The position numbers were made by a program, and so were the translations under genes. A DNA stretch of 64,000 nucleotides. Origin: REEB95 sp035632055 (GTDB lineage Bacteria > Pseudomonadota > Alphaproteobacteria > ATCC43930 > CGMCC-115725). The DNA lies in assembly GCA_035632055.1 (NCBI GenBank), contig DASQHO010000054.1, positions 42,917 to 106,916 of the forward strand, in the 5' to 3' direction. Shown here piece by piece: positions 35,278-42,160 of the stretch. Below the pieces are notes generated by a model. It did not search any database, was not told the origin of the DNA, and was given only the letters and a program-made list of their open reading frames with translations. The first letter of the stretch is position 1, and each line of letters starts with the position of its first letter.

Positions 35278-35679
35278 ATGGGGGAACCGCCCGATCTCGC
35301 CGCGCTCGCCCGCCGCTATGTCGAGCTGTGGCAGGATCAGTTGACGGCGATGGCGGCCGATCCCGCCGTCTCCCAGGGCATGGCGGCGCTCTTGGCCGGG
35401 CTCACGCCGTTCTGGCCGCAACCCGGCCACTGGCCCGCCGCACCGGAGGGAGCGCAACGCGCCGCTGATGAATTCACCCGCGCCTTCCAATCGGCCGCCG
35501 CCGCGGCAGGGTCCGCGCCCGCTGGCGCTGCATCTCGCCAACGCCAGCCTGACCTGGCTGTCCTCGCAGGCCGCCTTGCCGTTCTGGAAGACCGGCTCGC
35601 TGCCCTGGAGTCCAAATCTCGCGGCCCAGGCGGCGGAGGTCGCGCAAAGTCTTCAAAGCCTAAACGGCGCCGCCGCTGA
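35278..35679 (+). CDS. PhaE-like small protein, overlaps the PhaC-like gene
   Basis: The 133-residue product starts LAALARRYVELWQDQLTAMA, like the N-terminus of PhaE-like subunits that partner PHA synthase-type proteins. It has an Ala/Pro-rich middle and a leucine-rich coiled coil (VLAGRLAVLEDRLAALE) with a KRRRR tail. These features look selected, not random. Its last 212 nt are read in another frame by the next gene, whose own N-terminus also looks genuine. If confirmed, this is an unusually long bacterial gene overlap. Confidence 0.65.
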   Translation: MGEPPDLAALARRYVELWQDQLTAMAADPAVSQGMAALLAGLTPFWPQPGHWPAAPEGAQRAADEFTRAFQSAAAAAGSAPAGAASRQRQPDLAVLAGRLAVLEDRLAALESKSRGPGGGGRAKSSKPKRRRR

Positions 35680-36703
35680 ATTCCCCGCCGCGCTCGAGCG
35701 CGAGCTGCGCCGCCGCGCCGACCTGTTCCTGACCGGGATCGATCGCTACCGCCATCACCCCTATCGCCGTTCGGTGCCCGGCATGCCGCTCTTGTGGCAG
35801 GAAGGCACCACGCGCCTGCTGGATTATGCGCCCGCCGGCGGTGTGCCGCTTCTCGCCGTGCCGTCGCTCATCAACCGCTACTACATCCTCGATCTCGCCA
35901 ACGGCAACAGCCTACTGCGCCATCTTGCCACCGAGGGCATCCGTTCCTTCGCGGTGGATTGGGACGCGCCTCTTGGTGAGCGTAAGTTTACGCTCACGGA
36001 TTACGTCGCGCGGCTCGAACGCGCCGCCGAAATCGCGGTCAAGGCATCGGGCGGGCAAAAGCTCTGCGTCCTCGGTTATTGCATGGGTGGGCTGTTCGCC
36101 GTGGCGCTGGCCGCGCGGCGGCCGGATCTGGTGTCGTCACTGGCGCTGCTCGCGGTGCCCTGGGCCTTCCATGCCGAGCGCGCCGACCATGCGAAGCTTC
36201 TGGGCGCCATGGCCGATCCCTTCGCCCGCATGTTCCGCGAATTGGGCGAGGTGCCGGTGGACGTGTTGCAGGCGCTTTTCGCGTCGCTCGATCCGCTCCT
36301 GGCGGTGAAGAAATTCACCCGGTTCGCCGAGCTCGCGCCCGAAAGCCCCGCCGCCTTGGGCTTCGTCGCGCTGGAGGACTGGCTCAACGACGGCGTCGCG
36401 CTGGCGCTGCCCTCGGCGCTCGAATGTCTGCGCGAATGGTATGGCGAGGATCGCCCCGGACGCGGCGAATGGCGCGTCGGCGGCAAGCCGATCGTGCCGG
36501 CCGAGGTCGCGCTGCCGTCGCTCGTGATCCTGCCGGCGACCGACCGCATCGTGCCGCCGTTGAGCGCCCAGGCGCTCGCCACGGCGCTGCCCAAGGCGAC
36601 GGTGATGACGCCGCCTTTGGGCCATATCGGCATGGTCGTGGCGCGCGACGCGCCGAAAGTGGTCTGGGGAAAGCTCAGCGCGTGGGTGAAGGCGCACGCC
36701 TAG
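35468..36703 (+). CDS. PhaC-like poly(3-hydroxyalkanoate) synthase / alpha-beta hydrolase
   Basis: The 411-residue protein has the alpha/beta core of PHA synthases with a cysteine nucleophile in LGYCMGGLF (about residue 204), a catalytic Asp in ATDRIVPP (about 358) and a His in PLGHIGMV (about 384). PHA synthases polymerise hydroxyacyl-CoA at granule surfaces. The N-terminus (LALHLANASLTWLSSQAALP) resembles short alphaproteobacterial PhaC-like proteins. The first 212 nt overlap the PhaE-like gene in a different frame. The short length and PhaE-like partner suggest a class III-type arrangement. Confidence 0.85.
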   Translation: MNSPAPSNRPPPRQGPRPLALHLANASLTWLSSQAALPFWKTGSLPWSPNLAAQAAEVAQSLQSLNGAAAEFPAALERELRRRADLFLTGIDRYRHHPYRRSVPGMPLLWQEGTTRLLDYAPAGGVPLLAVPSLINRYYILDLANGNSLLRHLATEGIRSFAVDWDAPLGERKFTLTDYVARLERAAEIAVKASGGQKLCVLGYCMGGLFAVALAARRPDLVSSLALLAVPWAFHAERADHAKLLGAMADPFARMFRELGEVPVDVLQALFASLDPLLAVKKFTRFAELAPESPAALGFVALEDWLNDGVALALPSALECLREWYGEDRPGRGEWRVGGKPIVPAEVALPSLVILPATDRIVPPLSAQALATALPKATVMTPPLGHIGMVVARDAPKVVWGKLSAWVKAHA

Positions 36704-36713
36704 CGCCGCGCCC

Positions 36714-36796
36714 GCCTCCCATTCCCTCCCCCACGAGGGGAGTGCTTAAAAAAATCCCCCTCCCCCTTGAAGGGGGAGGGTTAGGGTGGGGGTGAA
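36714..36796. repeat. GC-rich palindromic intergenic repeat, copy 3
   Basis: CTCCCATTCCCTCCCCCACG, then CCCTCCCCC and GGGGGAGGG around a TTGAA loop, followed by TTAGGGTGGGGGTG. The hairpin serves as a terminator on the minus strand (see 36746-36785). Confidence 0.7.
36746..36785 (-). terminator. rho-independent terminator for the Sel1-repeat gene
   Basis: On the minus strand a 9-bp stem (CCCTCCCCC/GGGGGAGGG) with a 5-nt loop is followed by GGGGA and seven T. It lies about 55 nt beyond the stop of the Sel1-repeat gene. Confidence 0.75.
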
Positions 36797-36838
36797 TCTT
36801 GATGCAGGGCTCGACGGCCTAACCGAAAAAATTTCCGC

Positions 36839-37654
36839 TTATCGTGCTCGGGTCGCAGCCACGCCGTATCCCTTCGCCGCCATGCATTGCTGGAATGCGG
36901 CAAGCGGGCCTTGCGCGTCGCCGTCCCGGTATTCGATCGTTCCCGATGCGATCTGATAGGCCGCCTGGAAGTTCGCATAGAACGGCGACGTGTTTGTGCC
37001 GCGCACCACCGCGACGCAAGCATCCACCGCCGTGGACAGCGCGGCGTCGTGCGCGGTGGCCGCCTGCATCGCCGATTGCGCGATCCATTCGCTCGCGCCG
37101 TTTTTCGCCGCGGCGATCTGCTCGGCCGTCATTTTCTGCGCAAGATTGTCGCGCAGCGCGGCGGCATGCGGATCGCCCCGGGCGGCGGCGACGTCGTACC
37201 ACTGATACGCCTTGGTATAATCCTGCCCGACGCCTTGACCCGCCTCGTACAGCGAACCCAGCTTCTCCATCGACCATGCATCGCCCTGGTTCGCGGCCTT
37301 GCCAAACCACGCAGCCGCTTTGCCATCGTCCTGCGGGACGCCGGTTCCCGTGAGATAGGCGTCGCCAAGCTTGCTCATGGCGGCCGCGTTTCCCTGGCCG
37401 GCGGCCTTTTGATACCAGACAGCCGCTTGCTGCGGGTCTTGCGGCACGCCATAGCCGCCGGCATAGAACCCGCCCAGCGCAAGCTGGGCCAGGGCGTTGC
37501 CGCTTTCCGCCAGGGTCTCGGTACAGGCAAACGACGCCTTGGAATCCTGCAAGGCGGCGCAGCGATTATAATCGTCGGGGGCGCTGGCTCGTGCGGCGCC
37601 GGCCGGCGCCGATAACAGGAGCAGCCCAACAATCGCGACAGTCTTTGTGCGCAT
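36839..37654 (-). CDS. exported Sel1-repeat protein
   Basis: The 271-residue protein has a signal peptide (VAIVGLLLLSAPAGAARA) and three to four Sel1-like tetratricopeptide repeats in residues about 45-165, for example ALAQLALGGFYAGGYGVPQD and AAAMSKLGDAYLTGTGVPQD. The C-terminal about 100 residues lack repeats and hold two cysteines. Sel1 repeats mediate protein-protein contacts, often in the periplasm. GGAGG lies 6 nt before the ATG. Partner unknown; it is a single-gene unit with a terminator. Confidence 0.85.
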   Translation of the reverse strand: MRTKTVAIVGLLLLSAPAGAARASAPDDYNRCAALQDSKASFACTETLAESGNALAQLALGGFYAGGYGVPQDPQQAAVWYQKAAGQGNAAAMSKLGDAYLTGTGVPQDDGKAAAWFGKAANQGDAWSMEKLGSLYEAGQGVGQDYTKAYQWYDVAAARGDPHAAALRDNLAQKMTAEQIAAAKNGASEWIAQSAMQAATAHDAALSTAVDACVAVVRGTNTSPFYANFQAAYQIASGTIEYRDGDAQGPLAAFQQCMAAKGYGVAATRAR

Positions 37655-37695
37655 GATCCGCCTCCTTGTCGCCGCCTATCTTGGCCTTCTCCGCG

Positions 37696-37800
37696 CGTCA
37701 TTGCGAGCGCTGTAGGCGCGAAGGAATCCAGCTTATTGCCCTGGATCCTTACCCGCGCCCCGCGAAGCGAGGACAGGGCAGGGTAAGGTAAGGTAAGGGG
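37696..37800. repeat. CGTCATTGCGAG-type repeat with palindromes
   Basis: The 12-mer CGTCATTGCGAG (37696-37707) also starts the element at 56532. It is followed by an ATCCAG/CTGGAT inverted repeat and a GCGCCCCGCGAAGCGAGGAC stretch ending in tandem GGTAA units. It marks the left side of the AlbA_2/Ymh accessory pair. No gene was seen between 37655 and 37944. Confidence 0.6.
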
Positions 37801-37944
37801 CGTAGCCGATATGTGCCACATGATGACACGATGTGCCGGCTGGTGGGTCGCGGAGATTATAGTTTCGTCACTAAATTCGGTCATCTCGGGCGAGAGTGGC
37901 CATACGCTGGCATGACGCAGCGGCGTCGAAATGCATAAGCGTAA

Positions 37945-39255
37945 ATGCAGCGATATAGTTTCCGGCGTCAGATGCGACTGGGGGGATCGGTGATTGCAAT
38001 CTTCACAAAACCCATCGCGGCCATAAATGCTGAAGACGTGTCGGAGTTAGTCGCGCAAGCATGGCCCGAGGGCTACATGATCGAGTTCAAGAAGAGCCTG
38101 CCTAACAAGAAGGGCGGCGAAGATGGCTGGCTGGCCGGCACGGACCAGCTTGGCGCATACGCACGGGACGAGGTTCTATCCGAGGTGGTCGCATTCGCCA
38201 ATGCGCAAGGAGGAAACCTTGTGTTGGGCATTAAGGAGACTAAGGAGAAGCCACCACGTGCGAGCGCCGTTTCGCCGCTCCCACGTGTAGGGGAATTAGC
38301 CCGACGATTTGAAGATGCTGGCCGGTCGTGTATCGATCCGCCACTGCCTCGCCTCCAAATCCACGCTGTGGAGACTGAGCCAGACACTGGAAAAGGCGTC
38401 GTAATCTTCCGGGTCGGCCCGTCAAGGAATGCGCCACATCGCCTCACCACGACACTCCAGTGCTATGCGCGGCACGGCTCGAGTACACAGAGGATGACGA
38501 TGCGTCAGATTCAGGACATGAGCCTCAACGTTAGCCGGGGGATGGCCGGCATTGACGCGACGTTTGCAGATCGGCATGAAAAATTCTTTGCTTGGACGAA
38601 TTGCTTGCAGCCGCGAACGGCGTTGCGCGCAACTGCCGTACCACTCGAACAACTTCCAGACCCGGGACGGATTCCTGACAACCCGCGTTTATTCCCACAG
38701 TTTCGTAACTTTGACGTAACGGTGGGTGCCAATCGAAAGCAAATAGGGCTTTTTGTGTACAGCTCGTCCGACCGTCCGATCTTACGGGGAATCGTTCGGA
38801 CGGCTGATGGCGGAGGCAGAAATATGCGTGCCGAGCTCCATCAGTCCGGTCTGTTGGATATTTGGCTCGCCCTTGCGCCACGAGAAATACCTGGGGCGCC
38901 CAGTGGCGACCCGGGCCAATTGTTCTGGTATCACGGGAACGTGTTGGGTGCTGCGCTGCAAGCTATGTGGTCTACCAGTCTGTTTCGCCACGAGGTTGGT
39001 ACGCCAGAAGCTGAGTACGGACTCGAAGTTGAGATTATGAGACAAGGAGCTGGACCCGTGGCGATCTATCACGAGTTGTTCGATTCACTCGGGTTCAATC
39101 GCCACGACGTTCTGGAGACCAATCTGCTCTTTCCGCGGGTTCCATTTCGCGACGAGACAACATTCGAGGCGGTCTTGAACGCTATTGACATTGATATTTT
39201 TGATGCGCTCGGAGTGCGGCGCACGTCGAGGACTCCGCTGATGGTGAGTTTTTGA
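37945..39255 (+). CDS. AlbA_2 (Schlafen AlbA-type) domain protein with novel C-terminus
   Basis: The 436-residue protein has an N-terminal AlbA_2 domain (residues about 30-190): EFKKS, VVAFANAQGGNLVLGIKE, the RCIDPPLP-like IDPPLPRLQIH region, and VVIFRVGPSRNAPHR. AlbA_2 domains occur in nucleic-acid-binding regulators and in defence or Schlafen-type proteins. The remaining about 240 residues match nothing I know. An internal ATG (37972) and GTG (37990, GGGGGA upstream) are alternative starts. Its 3' end is within a few nt of, or overlaps, the Ymh-like gene. The codon mix looks less GC-rich than in its neighbours, suggesting transfer. Confidence 0.75.
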   Translation: MQRYSFRRQMRLGGSVIAIFTKPIAAINAEDVSELVAQAWPEGYMIEFKKSLPNKKGGEDGWLAGTDQLGAYARDEVLSEVVAFANAQGGNLVLGIKETKEKPPRASAVSPLPRVGELARRFEDAGRSCIDPPLPRLQIHAVETEPDTGKGVVIFRVGPSRNAPHRLTTTLQCYARHGSSTQRMTMRQIQDMSLNVSRGMAGIDATFADRHEKFFAWTNCLQPRTALRATAVPLEQLPDPGRIPDNPRLFPQFRNFDVTVGANRKQIGLFVYSSSDRPILRGIVRTADGGGRNMRAELHQSGLLDIWLALAPREIPGAPSGDPGQLFWYHGNVLGAALQAMWSTSLFRHEVGTPEAEYGLEVEIMRQGAGPVAIYHELFDSLGFNRHDVLETNLLFPRVPFRDETTFEAVLNAIDIDIFDALGVRRTSRTPLMVSF

Positions 39256-39260
39256 TCGTG

Positions 39261-40019
39261 ATGCCGCCTCAAAAAGCGATCTGGCATTTGATTCCCAAAG
39301 TAGATGTCCTGCTCGCGCTCCCGCGTGAGGAGTTGGCTGGCCCCCTGCTTGAGGTGTTGGCGTCACGCGATCTGCCGCCGCCCAACCAGCCGATCATAGT
39401 AGGGAATTTTATCAGCGAGGTTTTCCACCCGCCTCACGACCCCAAATATCCCCGCGAGCGCCAACGCGAGGTTGAGCGCGCGATCGGCGAATCATGGGCG
39501 TGGCTCGAGCGCGAAGGATTGATCGCGGTCGACTGGGCGAACATGAACCGCGGTGCGTACTACGTAACTGATCGAGGCCGTGTTGCTGTCGGTGCGGAAG
39601 AGTTTGCAGCCTACAGGACGGCAGGCCGTATACCACGCGATCTTCTACATCGTAAACTTCAGGGCGACGTGTGGCTCAACATCATTCGGGGAAAATTCGA
39701 CATTGCTGTGTTTGAGGCGTTCCGCGAGGTTGAGATTGCAGTGCGCGAAGCTGGCAACTTCACGGATAGTGACGTTGGGGTCGCACTGATGCGCAAGGCG
39801 TTTGATCCCAAAGCCGGTATCCTCAGAAATGCAGACGACGAGATAGGCGAACGCGAGGGATTATCCCACTTGTTCGCAGGAGCGATGGGCTCTTATAAGA
39901 ATGCGCACAGCCATCGGCGACCAGGTCTTAATGATCCGCTCGATGCAATCGAGATGGCAATGCTTGCAAGCCACCTGCTGCGAATCGTCGAGGCGCGGAA
40001 ATCATTTGTTGCGAAGTGA
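39261..40019 (+). CDS. TIGR02391 / Hypoth_Ymh family protein
   Basis: The 252-residue protein ends with the family's pattern: FEAFREVEIAVREAG, DVGVALMRKAFD, LSHLFAGAMGSYKNAHSHR and IEMAMLASHLLRIVE. The conserved N-(A)-H-S-H cluster resembles a metal or catalytic site. The N-terminal 120 residues (AWLEREGLIAVDW, YYVTDRGR) look like a winged helix. This family is often found beside restriction and other defence genes. I chose ATG 39261; TTG 39252 (overlapping the upstream stop as TTGA) and GTG 39258 are alternatives. It is an operon partner of the AlbA_2 gene. Confidence 0.75.
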   Translation: MPPQKAIWHLIPKVDVLLALPREELAGPLLEVLASRDLPPPNQPIIVGNFISEVFHPPHDPKYPRERQREVERAIGESWAWLEREGLIAVDWANMNRGAYYVTDRGRVAVGAEEFAAYRTAGRIPRDLLHRKLQGDVWLNIIRGKFDIAVFEAFREVEIAVREAGNFTDSDVGVALMRKAFDPKAGILRNADDEIGEREGLSHLFAGAMGSYKNAHSHRRPGLNDPLDAIEMAMLASHLLRIVEARKSFVAK

Positions 40020-40117
40020 CCGTTGGCCGTGCGTTCGTTCCGACCGCGACAGTGACGGCCTTACGAGCATTGTCGAGACCATGCGGGGTCAGATCCGTGG
40101 GCCGCTGGGCTGATCGC

Positions 40118-40252
40118 TTAAACCGGCTCCACCAATCCCGGCTCATCGTACTTCACGTTGTCGATCTTCGTTCCGATCTTGAAGCACGACATCGCCTTCG
40201 CAGGGAACGTCTCGAATATTGCGCGTAGTGCGCTGTTGCCGGCGGCCCGCGC
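40118..40252 (-). pseudogene. 3' fragment of a SRAP (YedK/HMCES) gene
   Basis: On the minus strand the sequence encodes RAAGNSALRAIFETFPAKAM, then SCFKIGTKIDNVKYDEPGL and VEPV before a TAA stop. It matches, with scattered changes, the last about 44 residues of the intact SRAP protein encoded at 41089-41763. The homology stops abruptly at about 40252. No 5' part was found. It is a truncated paralogue beside the AlbA_2/Ymh pair. The remaining bases 40020-40117 and 40253-40370 show no recognisable gene. Confidence 0.75.
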
Positions 40253-40370
40253 CAAGCACACCGGCGTCACCGCCGATCATGTCCGCCTCGTGCCATCGTC
40301 GGCGCCCGCAAGGAAGATTAGGCGTTGCCCCTAAGCCGTCCTATCCTCGCCGCGGAAGAAGGAGATGCGC

Positions 40371-40556
40371 ATGAATGTGCTCAAGACCTTCACGTTGAGC
40401 TGGTGGCAGGGCGCTTTATTCAAATGGGGAATGTTGGCCGTGGGAATTGCGGTCGGCGCTTACTGGCACGATGTTTTCGGCGGCTATCTTCTTGTCCTCA
40501 TGATTTTCGCCGTGATCAGCTTGGCCTACCTCACCTACGTCTGGGCGAAGCAATAA
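40371..40556 (+). CDS. small two-helix membrane protein (61 aa)
   Basis: The product has a short N-terminal LKTFTLSWWQGALFKWGMLA segment, a first helix (GMLAVGIAVGAYW) and a second (YLLVLMIFAVISLAYLTYVW). AGGAG lies 6 nt before the ATG at 40371; the ATG at 40365 abuts the site and is unlikely. Family not recognised. Small alphaproteobacterial inner-membrane proteins of this kind are common and uncharacterised. Confidence 0.65.
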   Translation: MNVLKTFTLSWWQGALFKWGMLAVGIAVGAYWHDVFGGYLLVLMIFAVISLAYLTYVWAKQ

Positions 40557-40622
40557 ACATTTGCTGTGGTGCGTTGGCTGCCGAATGTCGCTAGTCTCGC
40601 CGCCAAGCGAACAGGAGCGAAT

Positions 40623-40721
40623 ATGAAAAAGGCTCACCGTAAAGGTCAGCAGAGACTGAAGCGCCGCAAAGCGGATTTGCGCCGGAAGCGAATGGCGGCG
40701 CGCAAGGCCGGCAAGGCTTAG
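40623..40721 (+). CDS. very small, strongly basic protein (32 aa)
   Basis: The open frame reads MKKAHRKGQQRLKRRKADL, then RRKRMAARKAGKA and TAG. About half of its residues are Lys or Arg. An AGGAG site lies just upstream at about 40612. It resembles small ribosome- or RNA-associated basic peptides, but I cannot name it. It follows the small membrane protein gene in the same direction. Confidence 0.5.
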   Translation: MKKAHRKGQQRLKRRKADLRRKRMAARKAGKA

Positions 40722-40740
40722 GCGCGTTCGCTTCGCGCAC

Positions 40741-40774
40741 AAAAAACCCCGCGCATCGGTGGGCGACACGCGAG
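40741..40774 (-). terminator. rho-independent terminator for the Flp pilin gene
   Basis: On the minus strand CCTCGCG pairs with CGCGGGG (one G-T pair) around a 15-nt loop and is followed by TTTTTT. It lies about 60 nt beyond the Flp-type pilin stop codon. Confidence 0.65.
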
Positions 40775-40836
40775 GCTATAGCCGTAACGACAGTCGAACG
40801 ACGACCGTTTTCGATCCCGCCGGCGCGGTGAGATGC

Positions 40837-40995
40837 CTACAGGCTGCTCGCGACGGTGCTGAATGTCGCGGTGAGATTCGTGCCAACCGTCGTCACCGCC
40901 GCAATGATCACAACCGCGATGAGCGCGGCGATCAGGCCATACTCGATGGCCGTCGCACCGGACTCGTCTGAAATCAATTTGATGAGGGCATACAT
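40837..40995 (-). CDS. flp: Flp family type IVb pilin
   Basis: The 52-residue prepilin is ISDESGATAIEYGLIAALIA preceded by MYALIKL and followed by VVIIAAVTTVG and a short tail. The G-x-x-x-x-E-Y motif (GATAIEY) is the TadV cleavage and methylation site, and the following hydrophobic stretch is the pilin helix. It would be the major subunit of a Tad/Flp adhesion pilus. The rest of a tad cluster is absent here except the TadG-like gene at 42161. It is too small for many gene finders. Confidence 0.9.
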   Translation of the reverse strand: MYALIKLISDESGATAIEYGLIAALIAVVIIAAVTTVGTNLTATFSTVASSL

Positions 40996-41088
40996 TGGCG
41001 TTCCCCAGCGCGTGGTTATCCCGCGCGTAGGGTCGGACAGAAATGCTTATCTAATTACTAATGCGGATTTACCCGATCGGCTGAACCG

Positions 41089-41763
41089 TTAAACGGGGTT
41101 AACCAAGCTCGGATCGTCGTACTTCACATTGCCGATCTTGGTGCCGATCTTGAAGCATTCCATTGGTTTCGCCGGAAACGGCTTGAGCATCGCCTGGAGC
41201 GCGCTCGTGCCGGCGGCCCGCTCGCCCAGCCATTGCGCGTAATCGTCCGGATCGAGGATCGCCGGCATGCGGTTGTGGATCGGCGCGCACAATTTGTTCG
41301 GCTCGGTGGTGATGATCGTGCACGAGCGGATCGTTTCGCCGCTCGCCTTGTCGGTCCACGTCTCCCACAGGCCGGCAAAGCCGAACACGCTGCGGTCCTT
41401 CATCGCGATGGCGTAAGGCTGCTTCAGGCTCTGGCCGGTTTCCTGCCACTCATAAAAGGCGTCGGCGGGAATGATGCAGCGGCGCTTCTTGAACGGCTCG
41501 CGATAGGCCGGCCGCTCGGTGATGGTTTCGGCTTTCGCATTGATCATGTGGTAGCCGATCTTCACGTCCTTCGCCCAAAACGGCACCAGGCCCCAGCGCA
41601 TCATCTCGCCGCGCCGCTGCTTCTTCGCGCCGTCGTAGACCACGGTGAGGACATCCTGTGACGGCGCGATATTGTAGCGCGGCCGCAGGTTCACGCTGTT
41701 GGTCAGGCCGTAGAGCCGGTGAATCTCGGCCCACGACACGGTCAGCTTGTAGCGCCCGCACAT
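41089..41763 (-). CDS. yedK: SRAP domain protein (YedK/HMCES), abasic-site DNA-protein crosslink protein
   Basis: The 224-residue protein starts MCGRYKL, giving the catalytic Cys2 after removal of Met1. It has the conserved NLRPRYNIAPSQ asparagine region, GLVPFWAKD, NAKAETITERPAYREPFKKR and the IHNRMPAILD histidine. SRAP proteins covalently trap abasic sites in single-stranded DNA and are often SOS-linked. Its 3' end is duplicated as the fragment at 40118-40252. The start lies beside a tandem hairpin array. Confidence 0.95.
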   Translation of the reverse strand: MCGRYKLTVSWAEIHRLYGLTNSVNLRPRYNIAPSQDVLTVVYDGAKKQRRGEMMRWGLVPFWAKDVKIGYHMINAKAETITERPAYREPFKKRRCIIPADAFYEWQETGQSLKQPYAIAMKDRSVFGFAGLWETWTDKASGETIRSCTIITTEPNKLCAPIHNRMPAILDPDDYAQWLGERAAGTSALQAMLKPFPAKPMECFKIGTKIGNVKYDDPSLVNPV

Positions 41764-41860
41764 GGGCTTATTCTAGTCCCGGTCGGCGTCCAACGGCAGA
41801 CCGGATGGGGGAACCGCTTGGTGAAACCGCGCCGCCGCATCGCCCGCAACGATCGTTTTC

Positions 41861-42028
41861 TTCCCTCGCCCTGTCTTCGCGGGCGAGGGTCCTCCTTTTT
41901 TCTCCCTCGCCCCCGTCTTCGCGGACGAGGGCCCTTCTTTTTTCTCCCTCGCCCCCGTCTTCGGGGGAGAGGGCTCTCCTTTTTTCTCCCTCGCCCCCTT
42001 TAGGGGGAGAGGGCAGGGTGAGGGGGAC
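41861..42028. repeat. tandem array of four palindromic hairpin units
   Basis: Four units of about 42 nt follow one another. Each has TCCCTCGCCC, a short TCTTCG or TTTA loop region and GGGCGAGGG-like sequence; units 2-4 are separated by TTTTTTC tracts. The last unit carries the AGAGGGCAGGGTGAGGG end seen in other copies of the repeat. Each unit folds into a stem followed by T, like an intrinsic terminator on the plus strand. The rest of 41764-42160 holds no gene. Confidence 0.75.
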
Positions 42029-42160
42029 TTCACCCGCTCACCGAAAATCATCGTGCCCTTGGCGGGCGGAAGGCGCAGGCTCAGGGAAGACACTCCCGGC
42101 CCGGCCCGTCGCGCCTGCGCTCGCCACCGCGATCGAATTTGCCATTGGGGGATCCGCTCG

